Shown one piece after another: positions 16,941 through 26,741 of a DNA stretch of 64,000 bases (position 1 is its first letter; each line of letters starts with the position of its first letter). The DNA is taken from positions 434,001-498,000 of the forward strand of contig CBDATD010000001.1 of the NCBI GenBank assembly GCA_965199935.1, written 5' to 3'. The notes under the pieces were generated by a model. The model was not told where the DNA came from. It made no database searches and saw only the letters and a program-made list of their open reading frames with translations. The translations under genes and the position numbers were made by a program. This stretch comes from JAPPLG01 sp965199935. Lineage in GTDB: Bacteria; Bdellovibrionota; Bdellovibrionia; Bdellovibrionales; UBA1609.

Positions 16941-19699
16941 GCTGTCACTCCTTTGTTGTTGTTAATAAATTCTGGCAGAGGATTTTGTCCCACCACAAAT
17001 CCTCCCTTTTCACCTGCCGAAGGGCCTAAATCAATAACATAATCACAATGAGAAATCAGCTGTAAATTATGCTCCACCAGCACCACAGTCGCCCTTTGAT
17101 CCACCAATTGATTTAAGACCTGAATCAACAAATCAACTTCCGTAAAATGAAGCCCCGTGGATGGTTCATCAAAAATGTAAAGGGTTTCTTCCATTTTAGC
17201 AGAGGAAAGCTCTCGAGCCAGCTTGAGCCTTTGAGATTCCCCTCCGCTGAGGGTTGAAAGACTTTGCCCCAAGGCCAGGTAACCCAGTCCTACCTTGTTT
17301 AAGATAGAAAGGCGGCTAAACACAAAGGGGTAGGCTGTAAAAAACTCCATTGCCTGGTGAACAGTCATTTGTAAAATTTCATGAATATTTTTATTTCTCA
17401 AGCGAACCTTCAAAAGATCTGATTGAAATTTCAACCCTTTGCACACAGTGCAAGTCAGCCTTACAGGGTCCATAAAAACCATTTCAATTTCCTGATACCC
17501 CAGCCCCCTGCACTCTGTGCATCTTCCTCCATCCACATTGAGGCTGAAATCTCTGGCTTTAAAAGACTTTAAGCCGCTGTGATCAGCAGACGCCATCAAC
17601 TCTCTGATAAAAGAGTAAATTCCAACATACGTGCAAATCAAACTGCGGGAATGCTGTTCTGCAGGAGACTGATCTACTAAAACCACTCTCTGAATTTTCT
17701 GACAGCCCTCAATCTGAGTTAGAAAATAATCTTTCAATGAAAGAGATTTCTTTTTTAAGAGGCCGTCAACAACATTGTATAAAGTTTCCGTAATTAAAGA
17801 AGATTTCCCAGAACCGCTGACCCCCGTACAAACAGTCATACGCCTTAAAGGGATTTGAATATCAATATTTTTTAAATTATTGAGACGGCACCCCTTAAGT
17901 TTTAGAAAATATTTGAATTTCTGAAGATCAATTTCCCGATAAGACTTCTGTTTATCAATGGAGAGAGCCTGCACAGTTAATGATTTTTTATTTTTAAAAA
18001 AGGAATTTTTGGATCCATTGTACACCACTTCCCCCCCCTTCAAACCGGAATGAGGGCCCATTTCTATAATATTCTCAGCGGTTCGAATCACCTCTGGATC
18101 ATGTTCAATAACCACTACTGTGTTGCCCAAATCGCGAAGTTTTTTAATAATGAGAAGAAGCCTGCGGCAGTCGTGAGCATGAAGTCCAATAGTCGGCTCA
18201 TCCAAAATGTACAGAATTTCAGAGAACCCAATCCCCAACTGCCCGGAAAGATTCAGTCTTTGCAGCTCTCCCCCTGATAAAGTTCGAATAGAGCGGTTTA
18301 ACTGTAAATAACCTAAACCAATGTCATTGATAAATTCCACTTTTCTCGTGAGAGCTTTTAAAGGCTCTTTAATCAAAGTTTTTTCAGCAGTCGTCAGTTT
18401 TAAATTCTTCAATGCTTGACTCAAATCAAGCAAGGTCATCCGAGACCATTCATCAATGTTTTTATCTTGAAACAAAATCCATTTTATTTCTTCCCTCAAA
18501 CGCCCCCCTTCGCATTTCGAACAAAGAACAGCTGTTTTATATCGAGAGAGAAAAATACGCACATGCATTTTATATTTTTGAGTTTCTAAGAAATCAAAAA
18601 AACCTTTAATGCCAAAAAAACTTTTATCACCCTTCCAAAGGGCTTCCCTTTGTTTTTGAGGGATTTTCCGCCAGGGGGTGTGCATATCAATTTTTTTTTC
18701 TTTACAAAAAGTGTGAAGCTTTCTTCTTTCAAAAGCGGTTGCCGGCGTGGAAAAAACATGAATGCATCCTTCCGCAATGGTTAAATGAGGATCTGGGACG
18801 GCTTTATTGATATCTATATTCAAAGTGTTTCCAAATCCCCGGCAGTTTGCACAAGCTCCTAATGGGGAGTTAAAATTAAAGAAAGAGGGGGTTAAGGGAA
18901 GAGGAAATTCAAACAGACAAACAGGACAAGAAGGCTTCTCATTGAAAAAAAAGGGGCCTTTTTTGAGATCGAAAAGCAAAGCCCTCCCGGAATGAAAGCG
19001 GGGGTTGTACTGCAAAGAAGCCTTATAACATTGAGATAAAGAATCCGAAACACGCTGAACATCTGAAAAACTCAATCGATCCGCCGCCACGTAAAATAAG
19101 GAAGATGGAAGTTGAACCGCATCACTGATCCGCTGAAGATTGATTTTATTTTTTTTTATTAAGGCAACTCTGCTGAAGCCCTCTATCATCATTTGTCTTC
19201 GAAAGAGAATTCGATTTTTTTTAGAGATTTTTTCAACAGGAAAAAGCAAATATCCTTTATCAAACTTCCGGGCCGCCAGCAAAGCTCCTTGAGAGCTGGA
19301 ATACTTCTTTAGAGGAATTTTATGTACAGGGCATTGAATGACTCCGGCTTTGGAAAAAATAATTCTTAGATGGTCCAAAATTTCTGAATGAGTTCCTACA
19401 GTGGATCGAGACGAACGCACGCTGTTTCTCTGACTTAACAAGATAGGAGGAGGCACATTTTTAATACCTTCCACCAAAGGCTTGACGGCTTCCTTAATGT
19501 ACTGGCGGGCATAGTTTGAAAGTGTTTCTGTATAGCGTCTTTGCCCTTCAGCAAAAAGAGTTTCAAAAGCTAGAGAACTTTTGCCGGAGCCGCTGGGGCC
19601 GCAAATAACTGTGAAAGTATGGAGAGGAATATCAACATCAATTTTCTTTAGATTATTTTGTTCAGCTCCTCTGATTTCAATACATTTTTTCATTTTCAT
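16910..19699 (-). CDS. uvrA: Excinuclease ABC subunit A
   Basis: Damage-recognition ATPase of nucleotide excision repair. The 929 residues (usual about 940) contain two ABC ATPase halves: Walker A GPSGSGKSS near residue 34 with signature TLSGGELQRLNLSGQ and Walker B ILDEPTIGLH; and GVSGSGKSS near 625 with TLSGGESQRLKL and IFDEPSTGLH. Zinc motifs CPVC...CANC and CTEC...CTVC are intact. Its ATG overlaps the mrcA stop (ATGA). It is embedded between a wall synthase gene and comF. Function should be intact. Confidence 0.98.
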   Translation of the reverse strand: MKMKKCIEIRGAEQNNLKKIDVDIPLHTFTVICGPSGSGKSSLAFETLFAEGQRRYTETLSNYARQYIKEAVKPLVEGIKNVPPPILLSQRNSVRSSRSTVGTHSEILDHLRIIFSKAGVIQCPVHKIPLKKYSSSQGALLAARKFDKGYLLFPVEKISKKNRILFRRQMMIEGFSRVALIKKNKINLQRISDAVQLPSSLFYVAADRLSFSDVQRVSDSLSQCYKASLQYNPRFHSGRALLFDLKKGPFFFNEKPSCPVCLFEFPLPLTPSFFNFNSPLGACANCRGFGNTLNIDINKAVPDPHLTIAEGCIHVFSTPATAFERRKLHTFCKEKKIDMHTPWRKIPQKQREALWKGDKSFFGIKGFFDFLETQKYKMHVRIFLSRYKTAVLCSKCEGGRLREEIKWILFQDKNIDEWSRMTLLDLSQALKNLKLTTAEKTLIKEPLKALTRKVEFINDIGLGYLQLNRSIRTLSGGELQRLNLSGQLGIGFSEILYILDEPTIGLHAHDCRRLLLIIKKLRDLGNTVVVIEHDPEVIRTAENIIEMGPHSGLKGGEVVYNGSKNSFFKNKKSLTVQALSIDKQKSYREIDLQKFKYFLKLKGCRLNNLKNIDIQIPLRRMTVCTGVSGSGKSSLITETLYNVVDGLLKKKSLSLKDYFLTQIEGCQKIQRVVLVDQSPAEQHSRSLICTYVGIYSFIRELMASADHSGLKSFKARDFSLNVDGGRCTECRGLGYQEIEMVFMDPVRLTCTVCKGLKFQSDLLKVRLRNKNIHEILQMTVHQAMEFFTAYPFVFSRLSILNKVGLGYLALGQSLSTLSGGESQRLKLARELSSAKMEETLYIFDEPSTGLHFTEVDLLIQVLNQLVDQRATVVLVEHNLQLISHCDYVIDLGPSAGEKGGFVVGQNPLPEFINNNKGVTACCLREFLNL

Positions 19700-22296
19700 A
19701 AAGCCATATCTTCTCTCAGAAAATCTTGATCTTCATGATCGGTAAGAGCCTCTTTCTGCTCTTGAGGTTCTGTACCTTCTAAAAAAGCCTGCTTGACCAC
19801 ATCTTTTGAAGAAGAACCTGCTAAATAACCTGTTTTATTGTCTATGTGAGCAAAGACAATAGACTCAGGCACTTTAAATTCTAAAGGCTCTAATGATTTA
19901 TGAACAGCATTCATAAATCCATACCATATCGGTAGCGCCGCTCTGGCTCCCGTTTCTGACTGTCCTAAACTCTCCTCATTATCAAAGCCCACCCATACAC
20001 CTGTAACTGTTTGAGGAGAGTATCCAATAAACCAGGCATCATAGTATCCATTTGTTGTCCCAGTTTTGCCCGCCACCGGCCGGTCGATTTTTTTAGCCCC
20101 CCGGCCCGTTCCCTCTAAAATAACTCCTTTCAACAAAGAAGTGATCAAATAAGACGTACTCTCTGAAATAATTTGATGGGGGTCTTTGAAAAAAACTTTA
20201 CTTTCTTTTTCATTGGATTTCCAATAATCATCCCAGTTTTTTTTGAACTCCTCTTGCATTTCTTTCAATGGAAATTTTCGGTCCAGGCTGACAGCTGAAA
20301 CAAGAGTCTGTTTTTGAGAGTTAATAACTTTTCTAATTATAAGGGGAGAAATATTTTTACCTCCTCTTCCAAAAATAGAAAATACTTTTGTCATTTCATA
20401 AAGAGTGGTGGAGCTGGACCCTAAGGCCAAAGTGTAATCTGAATTCAGCGGACTGACGATCCCAAGCCTTCTTGAATAAAACTCCACCCAGGGAATACCT
20501 ATTTTTTCAATAAGCTTCACTGTGGGAATGTTCAAAGATTTAATTAGAGAGTTGCGCAGTAAAATGTCCCCCGTAAACTGCATAGAATAATTGGACGGCT
20601 TCCATTTTTTTTCATCTTTCTCAATCTCAGTGAGGCCCTCTTCTTTGTCTTCATCATCCGACTGAGCTTTCAACAGCAAATCCGCCTGCTCATCCTCATA
20701 CACCACAGGCTCATCCGCAATAATGGAATTGGGAAGGAAGCCTTTATCCAGAGCCGCTGTATAAACCACAGGTTTGAATACAGAACCTGTTTGTCTTTTT
20801 GCCTGATACGTCCTATTGAATTGAGATCGGGAAAAATCGTACCCTCCCGCCATTGCAGTGACATCTCTTGTTTCCTGATCAAAAGAAATTAAAGCTCCCT
20901 CCACCAAAGGCTCCTGCTCCAGTGAAATCAGCAAATGGTCTTTAAAAATATTTTCTCCCCATGCAGACACCATATCTTTCTGCTCTTTAATATTTTGAAC
21001 TCTCACCCATATCACATCACCTTTTTTCAAAGCGCTGTGCATAGAATCAATTTTATTAAAACTGTAATCCAGTTTTTTATTGGGCGCTCTAGCCCACTCA
21101 GAAGTTTGAAGAGGAATGACCCCTTTAAGTCCAAACATAAGTTGTACGTAAGCTCTGTCTGTTTGAACCTGTTCGACAATCCCTTGAACCTGCTCCCCCT
21201 CTTGTATTTTCTGCAGTTCCGAATAATCAAAGCCTTCTTCCCCTTGAGCCGAAATAATCCGATAGTTTTTCTTTTTAGAAATCCAGGCTTTTTCTCTTTT
21301 TTCAAAAAACAGAGCTTGCTCCTCTGAAGAAGAGATATTTTGCAATGGCCCTCTAAATCCCTGTCTTTTATCCAACTTTTCCAAACCTTTTTTCAACTCC
21401 GTTTGCGCTGTTTTCTGCATATCCAAATCCAAAGATGTATGCACTTCCAGCCCCGCAGTAAGCAGCGAAGTTTCTCCTATTTCATCAATTAACAGCTGGC
21501 GTACGGTTTCAACAAAATAAGGGGCTTTACTCAAATAATTTTCCCTCATAAAAACTTTCACAGGCTTGGCCTGACTCTCAAGAGCCTCTTTTTCAGAGAG
21601 GTAGCCTTCCTCTGCCATTCTGGACAAGACATATATTTGACGGCCTTTGGCTTTCTTCGCATTAGATATAGGAGAAAATCTCGAAGGAGCTTGAGGAAGC
21701 CCTGCCAAAAGAGCGCATTCCTCCAAAGTTAAATCCTTAACCTCTTTTTTGAAGTAAATATAGGAAGCCATTCCAACTCCGTAAGCTCCGTGTCCTAAAT
21801 AGATCTGATTCAAATAGAGATACAAAATTTCTTCTTTGGTAAGATGAGATTCCATTCTGGAGGCTAAAATAGCTTCTTGAATTTTTCGTGTATAAGTTTT
21901 TTTTCTGGAGAGCAGAAGGGAGCGGGCCACCTGCTGTGTGATGGTGGACCCCCCTTGAACTTTTCTTCCAGCTTTCACATTGGCCAGCAAAGCCCTAAAA
22001 ATAGCTTTGTAATTAATCCCCTTGTGATCAAAGAAGCGGCCGTCCTCAGCTGAAACAAAAGCTGAAATCAAATAAGGGGGAAACTCTTCAAAAGGAGTGA
22101 GTCTGCGTCTTTCTTTAAAAAACTCTCCTATCACACGGCCTTTGCGGTCGTAAACAAAGGTAATCAAAGGAGGATTGTAATCCTCCAAACTATAGGCGCG
22201 GGGCAGCCCCTTGTATAAAGTAAAAATATAAATTCCCAATATTAAAAGGGAGATCAAAGGAGTCCATAAAATCCATTGGAATCTGCTTATTTTCAT
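19696..22296 (-). CDS. mrcA: Bifunctional penicillin-binding protein 1A
   Basis: Class A PBP that polymerises and crosslinks peptidoglycan in the periplasm. The 866 residues start with one transmembrane helix (about 9-28). The glycosyltransferase 51 domain has SAEDGRFFDHKGI with the catalytic Glu near residue 87 and QGGSTITQQVARSL. An OB-like insertion follows (about 340-470). The transpeptidase has SXXK in QTGSVFKPVVY, SLN in KSLNIPTVK and KTG in AGKTGTTNGYYDAWF. The acidic C-terminal tail is not part of the catalytic domains. Start is 3 bases after pepP; the stop overlaps uvrA. Confidence 0.97.
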   Translation of the reverse strand: MKISRFQWILWTPLISLLILGIYIFTLYKGLPRAYSLEDYNPPLITFVYDRKGRVIGEFFKERRRLTPFEEFPPYLISAFVSAEDGRFFDHKGINYKAIFRALLANVKAGRKVQGGSTITQQVARSLLLSRKKTYTRKIQEAILASRMESHLTKEEILYLYLNQIYLGHGAYGVGMASYIYFKKEVKDLTLEECALLAGLPQAPSRFSPISNAKKAKGRQIYVLSRMAEEGYLSEKEALESQAKPVKVFMRENYLSKAPYFVETVRQLLIDEIGETSLLTAGLEVHTSLDLDMQKTAQTELKKGLEKLDKRQGFRGPLQNISSSEEQALFFEKREKAWISKKKNYRIISAQGEEGFDYSELQKIQEGEQVQGIVEQVQTDRAYVQLMFGLKGVIPLQTSEWARAPNKKLDYSFNKIDSMHSALKKGDVIWVRVQNIKEQKDMVSAWGENIFKDHLLISLEQEPLVEGALISFDQETRDVTAMAGGYDFSRSQFNRTYQAKRQTGSVFKPVVYTAALDKGFLPNSIIADEPVVYEDEQADLLLKAQSDDEDKEEGLTEIEKDEKKWKPSNYSMQFTGDILLRNSLIKSLNIPTVKLIEKIGIPWVEFYSRRLGIVSPLNSDYTLALGSSSTTLYEMTKVFSIFGRGGKNISPLIIRKVINSQKQTLVSAVSLDRKFPLKEMQEEFKKNWDDYWKSNEKESKVFFKDPHQIISESTSYLITSLLKGVILEGTGRGAKKIDRPVAGKTGTTNGYYDAWFIGYSPQTVTGVWVGFDNEESLGQSETGARAALPIWYGFMNAVHKSLEPLEFKVPESIVFAHIDNKTGYLAGSSSKDVVKQAFLEGTEPQEQKEALTDHEDQDFLREDMAL

Positions 22297-22299
22297 CAG

Positions 22300-23598
22300 T
22301 TATGATTTTGCCATTGTCATTAAATTTTCAATTTCATCAACTTCTTTTGGAAGATGACGAGAAAGAACCTCTGAACCTTCTTCAGTCACTAATACATCAT
22401 CTTCAATGCGTATGCCAATGCCTTTAAATTTTTCAGGAGCATTGGAGCCTCTAGGTATATAAAGACCCGGCTCCACAGTCAAAACCATCCCCGGCTGCAG
22501 TGTGAAAGTTTTCTCATCCTTATCCAAAGAAACCACATCATGCACATCCAACCCCAGCAAATGTCCAAAAGAATGGGGGTAGAAAGTTTTAATATCTTTT
22601 TTATTTTCAATAAATCCCTCTTGTTTTAAGGCAAAAAACATCAGCTCTAAAGCTTTGGTTTGAATACTTCTATGAGTGGCTCCCGGACGAACCATTTGAA
22701 TCAATTGTTTTTGAATGCTCAAAACATGATTGTAAATAATTTTTTGTTCCGGAGAAAACTTCCCGTTAACAGGGAAAGTGCGTGTGATGTCCGAAGCGTA
22801 ATAATCCCATTCGGCCCCGGCATCCACAAGAAGCAGCTCCCCGTCTTTGCACACGCCGCAATTATCTGTATAATGCAAAGTTAAAGCCCGATCCCCTGAA
22901 GCAAAAATCCCCCCGTAACTTTCTCTAGAAGCCTGCTGGCTCATTATGGAATGAATAAAAATACCATGAAGAAAGCGCTCGTTGATTTCAGGCCGGCAGG
23001 CTTTCATCACCTGTGTATGAGCTATTGTTGAAATACCGCAGGCTTTTTTTATCTGTTCTATCTCAAATTTACTTTTAATCATTCGTTTCTTAGAAATCAA
23101 ATCTTTAGCATCTAAAAAACAATAAGGGTTTCTACGACCCGGATATTTTGTTTTTTCTTCTGCAAAAACCTTGTCTAATTCATAATCAAAAACCGGGTTG
23201 ATAGAGCGAATGCGGTAAATATTAGTAATATCTGGAAGCATACTCAGAAGAGTTTCTTGAAATTGAGTCGATGAAATACAGGAATCCATAAGAAAATTCT
23301 CCTTAGCTCTTTGAGGTCCAAATAAGGCGCCGTCCCAAAGCTCTTTTTCTTTATTGTTTTCCTGTACGAATAGAATACTGGAAGGGAATTTTTTTCTTAA
23401 GATCAAACAAGAATAAGACTCTTCGAAACCTGTCAGATAATAAAAAAAACTATCCTGTCTGTATGGAAATGCAATACCGGGCTGGCGGTAGTGAACGGGT
23501 TGGGAGGCTAAAATGACCATTTCATCTTCTCGAAGAGAGAAGATAAGATCTTCCCTTCTTTGTTTAAAAATTTCCATTGAGCTTTGAGGCCGTTTCAC
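22300..23598 (-). CDS. pepP: Xaa-Pro aminopeptidase (M24 family)
   Basis: Cytoplasmic metallopeptidase that removes N-terminal residues before proline. An aminopeptidase P N-terminal domain (about 1-150) precedes the pita-bread catalytic domain. Metal ligands are visible: Asp in LLVDAGAEWDYYASDITRTF, His in YPHSFGHLLGLDVHD, Glu in LTVEPGLYIP and Glu in GIRIEDDVLVTEEG. The start is GTG, overlapping the stop of the patatin-like gene by 4 bases (GTGA). Length 432 matches the family (about 440). Confidence 0.95.
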   Translation of the reverse strand: MKRPQSSMEIFKQRREDLIFSLREDEMVILASQPVHYRQPGIAFPYRQDSFFYYLTGFEESYSCLILRKKFPSSILFVQENNKEKELWDGALFGPQRAKENFLMDSCISSTQFQETLLSMLPDITNIYRIRSINPVFDYELDKVFAEEKTKYPGRRNPYCFLDAKDLISKKRMIKSKFEIEQIKKACGISTIAHTQVMKACRPEINERFLHGIFIHSIMSQQASRESYGGIFASGDRALTLHYTDNCGVCKDGELLLVDAGAEWDYYASDITRTFPVNGKFSPEQKIIYNHVLSIQKQLIQMVRPGATHRSIQTKALELMFFALKQEGFIENKKDIKTFYPHSFGHLLGLDVHDVVSLDKDEKTFTLQPGMVLTVEPGLYIPRGSNAPEKFKGIGIRIEDDVLVTEEGSEVLSRHLPKEVDEIENLMTMAKS

Positions 23599-24446
23599 TG
23601 TTGGCTCCTTTTTAAAAATCTATTTTGCAGTTTTTTTGCGAAAAACACACCTTCTTTTCGGCCTTTTGAGATGATTTCTCTCATTTTTGAAAAATCACTT
23701 AAATAAAAACCTCCTACAGAAGGAATTACTTTATATACAGAAGATTCTTCTGGAATCAAACGCAAAGAATCTGCCAACTCGTTCCATAAAAACACGACTT
23801 CAGGCTTTGAAAATTCATGAGGGAAAAAGGGGCCGTCCTCAAGCGCGTGAATCCATATTATAATATCCATATTCTTTTGTTTCAAATAAGAAACAGCAGA
23901 GCGTACAAAAAGCAGGGACCCTGTGCTTTTTTCCAGCTTAAAAAAAGGAGGAACGCTTAGGCAGTTTCTCACAGAGCTTTGAAGAAATTTTTCTGTCTGC
24001 CAGATTTTCCGGCCTTGTTTGTTCATAGAAGGGCATGAGAAGTGGATTTTAGTTTTTGAATTAAAATTCTCTCTCAAACTTTGATTCATCAAGTCCAAAC
24101 TTTTAGATTTGAGCGGGTGTTTCAACAAGGACGTTTCAAAAAAACCTCTTTTTAAAAGTTTATAAAAACTCCACTGAGCCTCATCAACACTCTGGTTTTT
24201 AGAATACACTCCTGCAAGAAAAGCCCCCCACCCCATCCCTACAATATGGTGGACAGGGATCTTATGTTCTTCAAAAGCTTTTAAAACGCCTAGAGCGCTT
24301 AAAGTTCGGGCGCCCCCCGGTCCTACAATCACTCCCACTTTTAAATCAGGCTCTTCCAGAGGAAGCTTTTTAAGCCATGAACGGCACCCTCCTATAGCAA
24401 GAAGAATGAATGCGGCAAAAATCATTTTTAAAAAATATTTTTTCAT
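23595..24446 (-). CDS. Patatin-like lipoprotein lacking the catalytic serine
   Basis: Patatin/RssA-type fold exported as a lipoprotein. The frame is open from 24461, but the ATG at 24446 has AGGAG 5 bases upstream and begins a clean signal peptide ending LLAIGGC (Cys 21). The family landmarks are there: an oxyanion-type VGPGGARTLSALGVLKAFEE and then the elbow. The elbow, normally GxSxG, reads GMGWG at residues 70-74, so Gly replaces the nucleophile Ser. The usual DGG/DGA motif with the catalytic Asp is also not found (the matching area reads VRSAVSYLKQ). It is therefore probably a non-enzymatic binding protein. It is translationally coupled to ispA and pepP. It could be called a patatin by similarity search; activity is unlikely. 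Confidence 0.75.
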   Translation of the reverse strand: MKKYFLKMIFAAFILLAIGGCRSWLKKLPLEEPDLKVGVIVGPGGARTLSALGVLKAFEEHKIPVHHIVGMGWGAFLAGVYSKNQSVDEAQWSFYKLLKRGFFETSLLKHPLKSKSLDLMNQSLRENFNSKTKIHFSCPSMNKQGRKIWQTEKFLQSSVRNCLSVPPFFKLEKSTGSLLFVRSAVSYLKQKNMDIIIWIHALEDGPFFPHEFSKPEVVFLWNELADSLRLIPEESSVYKVIPSVGGFYLSDFSKMREIISKGRKEGVFFAKKLQNRFLKRSQQ

Positions 24447-24457
24447 CCCCGCTCCTG

Positions 24458-25306
24458 TCACTTACTGCCGCAGACGCGGGCCTGATTAAATAAAACAGCT
24501 TTCTCCAGTAAAGGCCGCCCCTTTATAGTTTGCAGGCTTTTTTGGGTGAGTTCATCCAGCCTCTGAAGAATTTGATCCCTGTCCAGCACATTGAGTGCAT
24601 TGGATTTTTCATTGGAATAAGAATCTTCCAAATCATCTGCCAGCTGAAAGGCTTCACCTAAATAACATCCAAAAGATTTTAATCCCTGTGTGATAGTTTT
24701 GCTTTTTCCGGAGTCTAAAAACAAACAGCCTTCCACGCAGGCTTGAATCAAAGCTCCCGTTTTCATTCGATGCAGTTTGCTTAAATAGGACTCCTGAACA
24801 GGAGCCTGAATTCTAAGATCCAAAGCCTGCCCTCCCATCATACCGCTGAAAGAAGAAGCCTGAGCCACCGCCTGAATCACCGAAGATTTTTGATTAAAAT
24901 GACAGAGAAGCACAAAAGCTTCAATCAACAAACTGTCTCCGGCCAGCAGAGCCATATCCTCTTCAAAGACAATATGATTGGAGGCCCTCCCTCTTCTTTG
25001 TGAATCATTATCCATGCAGGGCAAATCATCATGGATAAGGGAGGCCGTATGAATCATTTCCAAACCGGCCGCCAGAGGAAAACTTTTTTTATAATCTATG
25101 CCCAGTGTTTGACAAACACTGACAGCCAAAGCGGGTCGAAACCTCTTGCACGAGGAAAATAAAGTGTATTGAATGGATTTTCTTAATTCCAAAAGACCCT
25201 TCTCAGGGTTGAAATTTTCATCAAAACGCTTTGCTAAATAATCTTTTAGGAAAAACTCAAACTCTGAAATTTCCTGAGAGAGGTCTGTCAAATAAGAATG
25301 TGTCAT
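24458..25306 (-). CDS. ispA: Short-chain polyprenyl diphosphate synthase (FPP/GGPP type)
   Basis: Trans-prenyltransferase that condenses isopentenyl diphosphate with allylic diphosphates, feeding undecaprenyl phosphate, quinone and heme O/A pathways. Both Asp-rich motifs are present: DDLPCMD near residue 88 and DDLED near residue 215 in FQLADDLEDSYSNEKS. FARM-side residues and GQALDLR support the call. 282 residues, slightly short but complete in the core. It overlaps xseB by 4 bases, the common xseA-xseB-ispA order. Product chain length cannot be fixed by eye. Confidence 0.95.
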   Translation of the reverse strand: MTHSYLTDLSQEISEFEFFLKDYLAKRFDENFNPEKGLLELRKSIQYTLFSSCKRFRPALAVSVCQTLGIDYKKSFPLAAGLEMIHTASLIHDDLPCMDNDSQRRGRASNHIVFEEDMALLAGDSLLIEAFVLLCHFNQKSSVIQAVAQASSFSGMMGGQALDLRIQAPVQESYLSKLHRMKTGALIQACVEGCLFLDSGKSKTITQGLKSFGCYLGEAFQLADDLEDSYSNEKSNALNVLDRDQILQRLDELTQKSLQTIKGRPLLEKAVLFNQARVCGSK

Positions 25307-25548
25307 GAATCTTTAGAATCCGCAGAAAGAGACAGATCTCCCAGTTTTAAATCTTCTTCCGTGTTGGAGTTAAGAATTTTTTGTATTTTCTTCTGTGCTT
25401 GAGCAAGCTCTTTTGAACAGCTCTCAGATAAGGACATCCCCTTCTCGAACAGCTCAATAGATTTTTCAAGAGTCAGTGTATTTTGACTCATCTGTTCCAC
25501 AATAGACTCCAATTCTTTCATATTGGACTCAAAATTTGCTTTCTTCAT
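25303..25548 (-). CDS. xseB: Exodeoxyribonuclease VII small subunit
   Basis: Small subunit of the single-strand exonuclease VII. The 81 residues show the family pattern ESNMKELESIVEQMSQNTLTLEKSIELFEKGMSL (broken here as a description of positions 6-39), followed by a coiled coil and a short acidic tail. It overlaps xseA and ispA by 4 bases each, so the three are translationally coupled. Confidence 0.95.
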   Translation of the reverse strand: MKKANFESNMKELESIVEQMSQNTLTLEKSIELFEKGMSLSESCSKELAQAQKKIQKILNSNTEEDLKLGDLSLSADSKDS

Positions 25549-26741
25549 ACAGTCTCCTTTTTAGTCACTTGAGCTGCAGCCTGTCCTTTAAAAAGTTTTA
25601 TACACACAGAATCCCCTTCGCTTAATTCAGCGGCGCTTCTGATAATTCGGCCCCTTTTCAGGCAGAGAGAGTACCCTCGGCTCATAATTTGTTGAGGGTC
25701 CAATTGAATCAAAACGTCTTTTAATTTGTGCAATAAATGTTTTTTTAATTCAATAAAATTTTTCACATTCCTCTCCACTCTCAAAGCATAATCATCGCAT
25801 TTGAGCAAAGCCGTTTCAATTTTAGAAAGAGGAGAGGACAATGTTTTTCTGCAGTGATCCAACTCCTTCCCCTTCTGCTGAAAAATATTTGAAAAACTGA
25901 AAATCAAATTTTTCTTATTGTTTTGAATTTTGTCCAACAGCTCCACATTGTTTTTAGAAATAAGCTCAGCCGCAGACGAAGGGGTAGGAGCCCTTAAGTC
26001 CGCAATAAAATCCATGATTGTAAAATCAATCTCATGTCCAATGGCGCTGACCAAAGGAACAGGACATTTAAAAGCCAGACGCGCTAAAGATTCATCATTA
26101 AAAACCCAAAGTGACTCCGCACTGCCTCCTCCTCGAGTGATTAAAACCAAATCCAAATCTTTCAGCTTCCATGCCTGTTTCAAAGCCGTCTGAATAGAGG
26201 CGCTGGCTTGGCTTCCCTCCATGAGAGCTGGAGAAACTGTGATTTGAATCCCTTTGGATCTTCGGTTCAGCACGCTTATGACATCACGAAGAGCCGCCCC
26301 TGTAAGAGCTGTGACAATGGCAATATGGCGGGGCAAATAAGGCAAGGCTCTTTTGCGGTCAAAGAGACCTTCATTTTTAAGCTGTGTTTTAAGCCGTTCA
26401 AAAGCTTTTTGCAAGGCCCCGTCTCCAGCTCTCTCTATTCGATCTACAAGTATTTGATAGGAGCCCCTGGGCTCATAAACTGTGATACGCCCCCAAAGGG
26501 TCACTTCTTCACCTGTTTTAGGTTGGAAAGTCATTTTTTGATTGGCGTTTCGAAACATGACAGCTGAAATCTGAGAATCAGAATCTTTTAAATTAAAATA
26601 CCAATGTCCAGAAGAATGGCGTGTAAAACTGGAAACCTCCCCTTTAACGCCGATTCGTGAAAATTGCGCTTCCAGAAATTGACGAATATTGCTTGTAATT
26701 TCCTTAACGCTGAATAAAGTCCGATTTTGAGTCACATTCAC
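25545..26741 (-). CDS. xseA: Exodeoxyribonuclease VII large subunit
   Basis: Catalytic subunit of exonuclease VII, which degrades single-stranded DNA in recombination and repair. An N-terminal OB domain (LFSVKEITSNIRQFLEAQF to ITVYEPRGSYQILV, about 9-100) is followed by the nuclease domain with KNEGLFDRKRALPYLP, TRGGGSAESLWVFND, SAIGHEIDFTI and DLRAPTPSSAAEL, then a coiled coil and a C-terminal RGYSL segment. 398 residues, a little shorter than E. coli (456). The start is GTG 26741 or GTG 26735; neither has a ribosome site, and a promoter-like pair ends one base before. It heads the eleven-gene minus-strand run. Confidence 0.96.
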   Translation of the reverse strand: MNVTQNRTLFSVKEITSNIRQFLEAQFSRIGVKGEVSSFTRHSSGHWYFNLKDSDSQISAVMFRNANQKMTFQPKTGEEVTLWGRITVYEPRGSYQILVDRIERAGDGALQKAFERLKTQLKNEGLFDRKRALPYLPRHIAIVTALTGAALRDVISVLNRRSKGIQITVSPALMEGSQASASIQTALKQAWKLKDLDLVLITRGGGSAESLWVFNDESLARLAFKCPVPLVSAIGHEIDFTIMDFIADLRAPTPSSAAELISKNNVELLDKIQNNKKNLIFSFSNIFQQKGKELDHCRKTLSSPLSKIETALLKCDDYALRVERNVKNFIELKKHLLHKLKDVLIQLDPQQIMSRGYSLCLKRGRIIRSAAELSEGDSVCIKLFKGQAAAQVTKKETV

